Source of the DNA: Acidobacteriota bacterium | Lineage (GTDB): Bacteria > Acidobacteriota > Terriglobia > Terriglobales > Acidobacteriaceae | Assembly (NCBI GenBank): GCA_003224995.1 | Contig: QIAI01000071.1 | Span: 4,256 to 9,495, forward strand | Direction of reading: 5' to 3' | DNA length: 5,240 nt | The notes under the pieces: generated by a model | Database searches by the model: none | Seen by the model: the letters and a program-made list of their open reading frames with translations, nothing else | What the model was told of the DNA's origin: nothing | Translations under genes and position numbers: made by a program | Shown: in pieces, positions 1-5,240 of the stretch | Position numbering within the stretch: position 1 is the stretch's first letter | Layout: the number at the start of each line of letters is the position of its first letter

Positions 1-341
1 AAGGTCTGGAAAACGAAACCAATCTCCTTATTCCGTATGCGCGCCAATTCATCATCATCGAGCTCGCTGACGAGTTGATTGTTCAGCCAATAATTCCCTT
101 TGCTGGGAGAATCGAGACAGCCGATCAGGTTCATTAGCGTCGATTTGCCTGAACCCGAAGGGCCCATAATGGCAACATATTCGCTGCGCTGAATGCGCAG
201 ATTCACTCCCCGCAATGCGTGCACCTGCTGCTCCGAACCCATATCGTAGGTCTTCCACAGGTCCTCAGTCGCGATCATGCATTGATCCGGAGGCGCCAGG
301 CCAGCAGGCTGCGAGATACTAAGCACTTCAGCGGTTGCCAT
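1..341 (-). CDS. ABC transporter ATP-binding protein, MacB/LolD type (N-terminal part; runs off the left edge)
   Basis: This is the cytoplasmic ATPase subunit of an ABC transporter; only its first 113 residues are in the window. Seen: the Walker A motif GPSGSGKST at residues 60-68, and the Q-loop start IGFVFQT at 107-113 just before the edge. Between them lies [13 protein letters not shown] (70-82), a stretch typical of the MacB/LolD/FtsE-like subfamily, where the consensus is close to MNIIGCLDxPTxG. Walker B, the signature motif and the H-loop lie outside the window. An extra leader of about 22 residues precedes the first strand ([11 protein letters not shown]). The start at 341 is supported by an AGGAG ribosome site 6 bases upstream. 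It follows the adaptor gene by 107 bp on the same strand, so it probably powers the same pump. Such ATPases normally pair with an FtsX/MacB-fold permease, expected beyond the left edge. The substrate cannot be told; family assignment is strong. Confidence 0.95.
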   Translation of the reverse strand, partial: MATAEVLSISQPAGLAPPDQCMIATEDLWKTYDMGSEQQVHALRGVNLRIQRSEYVAIMGPSGSGKSTLMNLIGCLDSPSKGNYWLNNQLVSELDDDELARIRNKEIGFVFQT

Positions 342-395
342 CTTCTTCTCCTGGTCCTTTGGGGACACGTACGATCTCCATCCGGACGGCTCCCC

Positions 396-447
396 ATTGG
401 ACGAGCCAGCCCAACCTTTGTTAGTTGTTCAGTTCCGTTTGTCCAAT
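396..447. repeat. 7-bp inverted repeat in the gap between adaptor and ATPase genes
   Basis: ATTGGAC (396-402) is matched in inverted orientation by GTCCAAT (441-447), with 38 bases between the arms. A second, shorter inverted pair, GGCTC/GAGCC (388-392 and 403-407), overlaps the left arm. Neither is followed by a T-run on the minus strand, so this does not look like an intrinsic terminator. The 107-bp gap (342-448) is long for an operon, so a weak mRNA structure that tunes the ATPase gene is possible, but arms this short can occur by chance. Confidence 0.2.
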
Positions 448-448
448 C

Positions 449-1834
449 TTAGCTGCTCTCTTCCTTCTTGGAAGCTGAATTGTCGATTTTCACACTGGTT
501 CCCGGTTTCATGGTGCGCAATACTTTGTAGCTGCCTGTCACGATCTCATCGCCTTCCTTCAATCCACTCAGGACTTCGATATCGGTGGTGCCAGTGATTC
601 CGGTCTCGACCGGAACAAACTGCGCGCGCTTGTCCCGGATTACAAAAACACCCTGTACCTCGGTGTTTCCCTTATCCTTTGAAGCTCCTTTCTGCGGGGC
701 TGCAGCCTGCACCGATCCCTTTTCTGCTCGAGCGGCCTCCAGATCGGCCTCTTGCCGGATGGTTAATGCCTGAATCGGAATCGTGACGACGTTGCTGCGT
801 GTCGCCGTCGTGATCTTGGCAGTGGTGGAAAGCCCAGGCCGCAAGTCCTCTGGGGGATCCTGTAGAGTGACGACCACTTTGAAGTCCTTCGCTTCTTGAC
901 TGGCGCTCGCTTGCTGCGAGGTTGCTAGTCCGGTGGATCGAACTATGGCGTTGTTGCCGATTTCCGTGACCACTGCATGGAAGACCTTTTTTGGAACGGC
1001 ATCAATGGTCACTTCGGCGGCCTGTCCGAGTTTCACATTCACGATGTCGGTTTCGTCAACCTTGACTTCCGCGGTGATCACCGACATGTCAGCGAGCGTC
1101 ATCAGGGTGCTTCCCGGAGCATTCTGAATTCCGATAACGACGGTCTCGCCCTCGCGCACCGGCAGGTTTGTGATCATCCCGTCGTAGGGCGCTGCGTACA
1201 CCGTTTTTTGGAGCACATCGGACGCGCGCGTAAGACCGGCATTGGTCTGAGCAACGTGTCTGCCGGCGGAATCCAATTGAGCTTTGGCCTGGGCCACCCG
1301 CGCTTCGGCTTGCGCAAGCCCAGCCTCGGCCGATTGCCCGGTAGCTTTGCGGGCCTCGTACTCGGCCTTCGAAATTAATTCCGCCTTGTAGAGGCCTTCG
1401 GCACGCTCCCAATCCTGACGAGAGCGTTCGGCGTCGGCTTTGGCGCGATTCAGGTCTGCTTTAGCAGTGTTAAGATTGGCTTCCGCAGCGATCTCGTCCG
1501 TGCGCGATGCCTCCAGTGAGGCTTTGGTGGCGGCCACATCGGCGGAGGACTGAACGTTCTCTAGCTGTGCCAGCAATTGACCCTTCCTGACCCGGTCACC
1601 CTCTTTTACGTATAGTCGGGTGATCTTCCCGAACGCATTGGCCCCAATATTGACGTAGGTTTTCGGCTTGATTTCTCCCGAAGCGCTTACGATTGAAGCG
1701 AGGCCCTGACGCTGCGCCTTGCCGGTCTGGACTGCAACCACTCCTTTGTTGCTTTCATGGACGACGATGCCCAATACGACCAATGCTGTGAGCAAGATAG
1801 CGGCACCGAGCAGCACCTTCTTCCAAGTCTTCAT
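449..1834 (-). CDS. Periplasmic adaptor (membrane fusion) protein, HlyD/MacA family
   Basis: A 461-residue adaptor that would link an inner-membrane ABC transporter to an outer-membrane channel. Seen in order: one N-terminal membrane anchor (about residues 7-26, after the basic MKTWKK); a first half-lipoyl segment with GKITRLYVKEGDRVRKGQLL (69-88); an Ala/Glu/Lys-rich alpha-helical hairpin (about 95-208) built from coiled-coil repeats; a second half-lipoyl segment with YAAPYDGMITNLPVREGETV (213-232); a beta-barrel domain (about 250-345, including the DLRPGLST motif at 330-337); and a membrane-proximal domain ending with GLKEGDEIVTGSYKVLR (424-440). A low-complexity Ala/Lys/Gly-rich insert (about 362-392) interrupts the last domain. 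Length and order fit MacA-like adaptors. There is no lipobox cysteine, so the anchor is probably the helix. The start is backed by AAGGA a few bases upstream. It heads the pair with the ATPase; an RND partner is unlikely given that neighbour. The exported substrate is unknown. Confidence 0.95.
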   Translation of the reverse strand: MKTWKKVLLGAAILLTALVVLGIVVHESNKGVVAVQTGKAQRQGLASIVSASGEIKPKTYVNIGANAFGKITRLYVKEGDRVRKGQLLAQLENVQSSADVAATKASLEASRTDEIAAEANLNTAKADLNRAKADAERSRQDWERAEGLYKAELISKAEYEARKATGQSAEAGLAQAEARVAQAKAQLDSAGRHVAQTNAGLTRASDVLQKTVYAAPYDGMITNLPVREGETVVIGIQNAPGSTLMTLADMSVITAEVKVDETDIVNVKLGQAAEVTIDAVPKKVFHAVVTEIGNNAIVRSTGLATSQQASASQEAKDFKVVVTLQDPPEDLRPGLSTTAKITTATRSNVVTIPIQALTIRQEADLEAARAEKGSVQAAAPQKGASKDKGNTEVQGVFVIRDKRAQFVPVETGITGTTDIEVLSGLKEGDEIVTGSYKVLRTMKPGTSVKIDNSASKKEESS

Positions 1835-1925
1835 GCGTCCTTACCGCTCTCCCAAGCTGCGCTTAATGTGCAAAGGTTCGGTTGGGAACCATCCTGCTTG
1901 CCAGGGCGAACTGGTCGCACGCTAA

Positions 1926-1955
1926 CAGATACGGGCGCCAAGGCGCGAAAGTTCC
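1926..1955 (-). promoter_or_regulatory. Weak candidate promoter for the adaptor-ATPase genes
   Basis: Reading the minus strand, GGAACTT (1955-1949) is followed 17 bases later by TATCTG (1931-1926), about 90 bases before the adaptor start. The GGAACTT element resembles an extracytoplasmic-function sigma -35 box, but the downstream element is a poor match to both ECF and sigma70 -10 consensus. The spacer contains the inverted pair GCGCC/GGCGC (1935-1946), which could be an operator or chance. This is the best candidate I could find upstream of the pump genes, and it is weak. Confidence 0.2.
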
Positions 1956-2142
1956 ACCAGCCGGGGGAAAAATGAATATCCCCGCCACAGGGAGGTTCAG
2001 ACATCCCATGAGGTAAACCCTGAATTATAAATGTTTCAGCGACAGTCCGAATATGAGGATCGAAGTTGTAAAACTCTCAATGGCAGGCAACCCTGGCACG
2101 GTGGTAACGATTCACAATACATTCTAGGGGCGAGACTTAGCC

Positions 2143-2171
2143 TTGCCTTGCCGGTCTTTAGAACGTACAAT
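2143..2171 (+). promoter_or_regulatory. Sigma70-like promoter for the GWxTD gene
   Basis: TTGCCT (2143-2148) and TACAAT (2166-2171) are separated by exactly 17 bases. They match 4 of 6 and 5 of 6 positions of the TTGACA/TATAAT consensus. Transcription would begin near 2178, giving a leader of about 30 bases that contains the AGGAG ribosome site. This position rules out translation from the upstream in-frame ATG at 2031 on this transcript. Confidence 0.5.
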
Positions 2172-2192
2172 TCGGTTACTAGTGTGCCAGTT

Positions 2193-2197
2193 AGGAG
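2193..2197 (+). promoter_or_regulatory. Ribosome binding site that decides the GWxTD gene start
   Basis: AGGAG lies 10 bases before the ATG at 2208, which begins a clear signal peptide. The in-frame ATG at 2031 has no comparable purine-rich site close upstream, so 2208 is preferred. Confidence 0.6.
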
Positions 2198-2207
2198 TGC
2201 CCCCGTC

Positions 2208-3857
2208 ATGTTCCTGGTAGGCTTTCGCCGTTCCATCCTGGCCCTACTGATCGCAACGGCGTTCTCGTTCTCTACCTCCATCGTTTTCGGTCAGGATTCG
2301 ACCGGGAAGTCTGCCGACCAGCCGGCTGCCGATTCTCCGAAAGATCAGTCCAAAGACGGTGACCCCCTGAAGCGTCCCTTGAATGAGAAAGAAAAGAGGG
2401 CGAACGAGAAGCGCTTCAAGCAGGAGGTTTCCGGCTCTTACAAGAAATGGCTGGATGAAGACGTGCGCTGGATCATCACTGACGAGGAACGCTCGGCCTT
2501 CAAACAACTTTCCAACGACGAAGAACGAGACCAGTTTATCGAGGCCTTCTGGCAGCGCCGCGATCCTACCCCGGACACCATCGAAAACGAATTCAAGGAA
2601 GAACACTACCGCCGCATCGCATATGCGAACGAGCATTTCGCTGCCGGCATTCCGGGATGGAAGTCGGACCGCGGGCGCATGTACATCATGTACGGTGCAG
2701 CCGACGAGATTGAATCGCATCCTTCGGGTGGATCTTACGAGCGTCCTATGGAAGAGGGCGGCGGCTCGACCTCGACCTATCCCTTTGAAGATTGGCGTTA
2801 TCGCTATATCGAAGGCATCGGCCAGGAAGTAATCATTGAATTCGTCGACACTTGTATGTGTGGCGATTACCACATGACGATGGATCGCTCGGAGAAAGAC
2901 GCTCTCCTGTACACTCCCAACGCTGGCTTGACGCTTTATGAGCAAATGGGAATGGCGAACAAGAGCAGCCGTTTTAATGGCGGGCTGGAGAGACTGGGAA
3001 CAGGACCCTTCAACCAGGATCTGCAAACCAAGCAATTCGATCGCCTCGAGCAGTTTGCCAAGCTGAATAAGCCTCCTGCTGTGAAGTTCAAGGACCTTGA
3101 GGAAATCGTTTCGCACAAGATCACAGTCAACTTGATGCCGTTTGATGTGCGTGCAGATTTTGTGAAGGTCACCAGCGATACCGTGCTCACACCGGTCACC
3201 ATCCAGGTGAAGAATCGCGATATCACCTTCGTCAACAAAGAAGGCGTGCAGCGGGGAACGGTTAATATTTTCGGACGGGTGGCTACTTTGAGCGGCCGAA
3301 TTGCACAGACTTTTGAAGACACTGTGCAGGTGGATGTCCCCTCCGAGTTGCTTCCCAAAACGGTGGAGAATTCGCAGGTTTACTGGAAGGCCTTACCGCT
3401 TAAGCCTGGTCATTATCGTCTTGACGTGGTGGTGAAAGACGTCAACGGCGATCGAGTGGGAAACTGGAGCAAGAGCTTGTTGGTGCCTGATTTTGGGGAC
3501 GAGCATTTGACCAACTCATCGCTCATTGTTGCAGATCAGATGTATCCTGTAGCCACCAAAGATATCGGCACCGGAAGTTTTGTGATCGGCACCATGAAAG
3601 TTCGTCCCAGGGTTCCTCCAGCCGACGGGAAGCCGGTCAGTTTCAAACGCAATCAGAAGATGAATGCCACCAACAAGGAAGTGGTCCATACCACGGAGTC
3701 AACCGAGCAAATGGGGAACATCGGCGACCAAGTCACGTTGCAGAAGAGTCTGTCTGCCGGCAACCTGGAACCGGGCCTGTACCGGATCGAAATTAAAGTC
3801 AACGACAACATCTCCAAGCAGACGGTTGGTCCCACCGCCACATTTTCGGTGGAGTAA
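2208..3857 (+). CDS. Exported GWxTD domain-containing protein (possible internal deletion)
   Basis: A 549-residue exported protein of the GWxTD family, whose biochemical role is not established. Seen: a signal peptide (residues 1 to about 28: basic FRR, hydrophobic core, VFG before QDS), a charged low-complexity linker (about 30-75), then the GWxTD region. That region includes WIITDEERSAF (88-98), FWQRRDPTPDT (114-124), ENEFKEEHYRRIAYAN (126-141), and the name-giving motif as GWKSDRGRMYIMYG (150-163), with Ser replacing the usual Thr. A CxC pair (C216, C218) sits in VDTCMCGDYHM. The C-terminal half (about 300-549) is beta-rich, with repeats of the form PLKPGHYRLDVVVKDVN and LEPGLYRIEIKVNDN that resemble Ig-like or macroglobulin-like strands. 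Around residue 485 the sequence jumps from SFKRNQKM to NATNKEVVHTTEST; homologues as I remember them have about 30-40 more residues there. The downstream gene starts 28 bp later on the same strand, so the two are probably co-transcribed. Start choice rests on the signal peptide, the ribosome site and the promoter. Confidence 0.92.
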   Translation: MFLVGFRRSILALLIATAFSFSTSIVFGQDSTGKSADQPAADSPKDQSKDGDPLKRPLNEKEKRANEKRFKQEVSGSYKKWLDEDVRWIITDEERSAFKQLSNDEERDQFIEAFWQRRDPTPDTIENEFKEEHYRRIAYANEHFAAGIPGWKSDRGRMYIMYGAADEIESHPSGGSYERPMEEGGGSTSTYPFEDWRYRYIEGIGQEVIIEFVDTCMCGDYHMTMDRSEKDALLYTPNAGLTLYEQMGMANKSSRFNGGLERLGTGPFNQDLQTKQFDRLEQFAKLNKPPAVKFKDLEEIVSHKITVNLMPFDVRADFVKVTSDTVLTPVTIQVKNRDITFVNKEGVQRGTVNIFGRVATLSGRIAQTFEDTVQVDVPSELLPKTVENSQVYWKALPLKPGHYRLDVVVKDVNGDRVGNWSKSLLVPDFGDEHLTNSSLIVADQMYPVATKDIGTGSFVIGTMKVRPRVPPADGKPVSFKRNQKMNATNKEVVHTTESTEQMGNIGDQVTLQKSLSAGNLEPGLYRIEIKVNDNISKQTVGPTATFSVE

Positions 3858-3874
3858 TGTCGCGCTTGATCTTT

Positions 3875-3880
3875 GAGGTG
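3875..3880 (+). promoter_or_regulatory. Ribosome binding site choosing ATG 3886 over GTG 3883
   Basis: GAGGTG lies 5 bases before ATG 3886, a normal spacing. For GTG 3883 the gap would be only 2 bases, so the ATG is preferred. Only the first residue of the signal peptide is affected. Confidence 0.5.
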
Positions 3881-3885
3881 GAGTG

Positions 3886-4734
3886 ATGCTGCGAAAGTTC
3901 GCATACCTGATGGTTGCACTTGGCTTGGCGCTCCCCGCGCTGGCTGCGGACAGTTCCGGCTCGATCTCTGGCTATGTTCGCGATGGCGCCGGTGTCCCTC
4001 AAATGGGAGCCGCGGTGGAAGTTCTCACCGCAGCAGCGCGAACTCTGAAGGTCTTCACCGATGAGCGCGGTTTTTACGCGATCCGCGACCTCGTCCCGGG
4101 CACCTACAGTTTGAAAGTGACCGCCCCATCATTCCTGCCCTCATTGCGAGATCGGATTGGTCTGAGGTCGGGTTCCGCGATGGTGGTCAACGTAACTTTG
4201 AACACGCTTTTCGAAGCCATCCAGCTCGGGCCCTTGCGGGGTCCGGCCGAAGATGACGATTGGAAGTGGACGCTGCGTTCGCTGGCTAATCGACCTGTCC
4301 TTCGCGTGCTGGAGGACGGCTCACCTGCAACGGCGGCACAGTCCGGAGCAGAAGGAGAAGGACGCGATCTGAAGGCAAGCTTGTCGTTCCTCGCTGGTTC
4401 ACCCTCTGAAGGGTACGGCACCGTTTCCGACATGAGTACTGGATTTTCTCTCGAGCACAAGATCCTCTCGGAAGATGCCATTCGTCTTGAGGGCAACGTC
4501 GGATATGGTCAGGGCGCGGGAGCGGCGATTCTTCGCACCTCTTATACACACCACGCGGCGAGCGGTGCGGAACCGACCATTGCGCTGACGGTGCGCAGAC
4601 TTGCTCCGCCCATAGGGAGCTTCCACGACCAGGGCCTGCAGGCCTTCAGCTTGACCACTACCGATAACCTCACGCTGGGGGATGTACTAGTTCATGGGAC
4701 GTTTCACAGCATTCCAACCCTTTGGAATCGCTGA
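3886..4734 (+). CDS. Carboxypeptidase-regulatory-like, TonB-receptor-like outer-membrane protein, N-terminal part (frame ends early)
   Basis: A 282-residue ORF encoding the front of an exported barrel-like protein. Seen: a signal peptide (residues 1-20, ending ALPALA before ADSSG), then a carboxypeptidase-regulatory-like (Ig-type) domain at about 25-107. Its hallmarks are SGYVRDGAGVPQMGAAVEVL and TDERGFYAIRDLVPGTYSLKV. Next come a conserved-looking DDDWKWTLRSLANRPVLRVL segment (123-142), a short polar linker, and amphipathic beta strands (about 160-268). No plug domain or TonB box is evident, so TonB-dependent transport is not shown. Residues after about 268 (VHGTFHSIPTLWNR) look out of frame: the same DNA read in the +1 frame gives barrel-like sequence that continues to the window edge. 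The gene is therefore probably frameshifted near 4690. GAGGTG at 3875-3880, 5 bases upstream, supports ATG at 3886; an adjacent GTG at 3883 is a less likely start. It lies 28 bp after the GWxTD gene, suggesting an operon. Confidence 0.85.
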   Translation: MLRKFAYLMVALGLALPALAADSSGSISGYVRDGAGVPQMGAAVEVLTAAARTLKVFTDERGFYAIRDLVPGTYSLKVTAPSFLPSLRDRIGLRSGSAMVVNVTLNTLFEAIQLGPLRGPAEDDDWKWTLRSLANRPVLRVLEDGSPATAAQSGAEGEGRDLKASLSFLAGSPSEGYGTVSDMSTGFSLEHKILSEDAIRLEGNVGYGQGAGAAILRTSYTHHAASGAEPTIALTVRRLAPPIGSFHDQGLQAFSLTTTDNLTLGDVLVHGTFHSIPTLWNR

Positions 4735-5240
4735 TCTGCACCTCTCGCCTGATACTGTGATCGAGTACCGGTATGCGAGTTCTCGACCTTCGAGTTCAGC
4801 GGTCAAGGAAGACGATGTTGAAACCTCGAATCTGGGGCAGTCTGGGCCGCGTGTGAGCATCGCCAGCTTTTCGCCTGCGCTGGAGCGAGCTCGTCATCAG
4901 GAAGTCTCCTTGTCACGCCGCGTTGGCAAGAACAATATGCAGGTCGCTTTCTATGCGGACCGGGTTTCGAATACTGTTCTCACGGGTGTTGGGGTCTCAA
5001 CCGCCGGAAGCGGCGAGATGCTGCCGGATGTGGATTCTGGGACTTTCTCTTATCAAGGGCGCGACCTGAGTACGAGTGGTGTGAGATTGTTGTTGCAACG
5101 AAAGCTCACCGCGGACCTTACGGCGACACTCGATTACGGCTACGGCGGTGTGCTTGATTTGGCGCGCACCGATGTAGAGCTGCGCGATGCTCGTCAATCG
5201 CTCTACACCGTACGTCGCCACGCTCTTTCAGCAAAACTGA
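4694..5240 (+). CDS. Frame-shifted continuation of the barrel protein (open at the right edge)
   Basis: After a TAG at 4688-4690, this frame stays open for 182 codons to the right edge. From the first ATG at 4694 it reads MGRFTAFQPFGIADLHLSPD, then strand-like stretches with alternating polar and hydrophobic residues: TVIEYRYASS (21-30), NMQVAFYADRVSNTVLTGVG (81-100), and GVRLLLQRKLTADLTATLDY (129-148). These suit an outer-membrane beta-barrel and continue the domain logic of the upstream ORF. The piece has no signal peptide, so it could not be exported alone. It overlaps the upstream ORF by 41 bases in the +1 frame; GGGG at 4677-4680 is a poor ribosome site. The most likely reading is one gene broken by a +1 change or by a deletion of 3n+2 bases just before 4691. 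A sequencing or assembly error is an equal possibility, and independent translation by coupling is less likely. Confidence 0.75.
   Translation, partial: MGRFTAFQPFGIADLHLSPDTVIEYRYASSRPSSSAVKEDDVETSNLGQSGPRVSIASFSPALERARHQEVSLSRRVGKNNMQVAFYADRVSNTVLTGVGVSTAGSGEMLPDVDSGTFSYQGRDLSTSGVRLLLQRKLTADLTATLDYGYGGVLDLARTDVELRDARQSLYTVRRHALSAKL

Larger units (their letters stand above)
1835..2207. other. Divergent intergenic region between the pump genes and the GWxTD gene
   Basis: About 370 bp separate the two divergent start codons. It holds a good plus-strand promoter candidate (2143-2171) and a weak minus-strand one (1926-1955). It also has small inverted repeats: GCGCC/GGCGC around 1935-1946 and GGTTC/GAACC at 1875-1879 and 1886-1890. 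An AT-rich patch with TATAAA at 2026-2031 has no convincing -35 element at the right distance. The plus-strand frame is open from 2031 in line with the GWxTD gene, but its 59 extra residues (MFQRQSEYED at the start) resemble neither a signal peptide nor any domain I know. I see no tRNA, small-RNA terminator or recognisable riboswitch. Confidence 0.6.

Noticed and set aside
977..1378. Open plus-strand frame of 133 codons across the adaptor gene
   Set aside because: It is antisense to the lipoyl, hairpin and barrel-coding part of a clear HlyD/MacA-type gene and shows no signal peptide, domain or ribosome site.
1875..1890. Inverted repeat GGTTC/GAACC as a terminator or operator
   Set aside because: Arms are only 5 bp with a 6-base loop and no T-run follows; this is expected by chance.
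2021..2032. TATAAA in an AT-rich patch as a promoter -10 element
   Set aside because: No -35 element occurs at 15-19 bases upstream; the 2143-2171 pair is much better and closer to the gene.
2383..2832. Second plus-strand frame of 149 codons inside the GWxTD gene
   Set aside because: The arginine- and serine-rich, low-information translation overlaps the most conserved GWxTD motifs, which are in the other frame.
2244..3116. Long open frame (290 codons) on the minus strand opposite the GWxTD gene
   Set aside because: It lies wholly antisense to a well-supported coding region, has no ribosome site or recognisable domain, and its arginine/leucine-rich composition is typical of a reverse-strand shadow.
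2178..4690. Two ACTAGT sites (about 2179 and 4686), the second at the frameshift junction, as possible cloning or deletion scars
   Set aside because: Two copies of a 6-base site in 5.2 kb is close to expectation, and the other suspected deletion junction (about 3660) lacks it.
4694..4734. Programmed frameshifting between the two barrel frames
   Set aside because: The overlap shows no slippery homopolymer or heptamer and no strong stem-loop near 4690; an indel explains it more simply.

Overview
The window looks like a chromosomal piece of an acidobacterium (Acidobacteriota, probably class Terriglobia). The best evidence is the pairing of a GWxTD-domain exported protein with a carboxypeptidase-regulatory-like/beta-barrel outer-membrane protein, which I know mainly from that phylum. 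Base composition is moderately GC-rich throughout, and coding style does not change visibly between genes. No RNA gene, CRISPR array, insertion sequence or integrase was seen.

Layout: two divergent gene groups flank an intergenic region of about 370 bp (1835-2207). The left group reads on the minus strand. It has a periplasmic adaptor (HlyD/MacA type, 449-1834), then, 107 bp downstream, the N-terminal third of an ABC ATPase (MacB/LolD type, 341 to the left edge). A cognate FtsX/MacB-type permease would be expected beyond the edge. Together they would form a tripartite efflux or export pump. The right group reads on the plus strand. It has a secreted GWxTD-domain protein (2208-3857) and, 28 bp later, an exported protein with a carboxypeptidase-regulatory-like domain and a beta-barrel-like body (3886 onward).

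The two most notable observations are apparent lesions in the right-hand genes. The barrel protein's frame ends at 4734, but convincing barrel-like coding sequence continues in the +1 frame from about 4691 to the right edge. The gene is therefore frameshifted near 4690, or split into two overlapping ORFs, or misassembled. The GWxTD protein also seems, from remembered homologues, to lack about 30-40 residues in frame in its C-terminal domain around residue 485. Two deletion-like events 1 kb apart suggest either real decay or sequencing/assembly error.

Regulation: a good sigma70-like promoter (TTGCCT, 17 bp, TACAAT; 2143-2171) lies just upstream of the GWxTD gene. It supports a start at 2208 rather than at the far-upstream ATG at 2031. 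The promoter for the pump genes is uncertain. I see no convincing new system. The window is a fairly ordinary envelope/export neighbourhood with informative anomalies.
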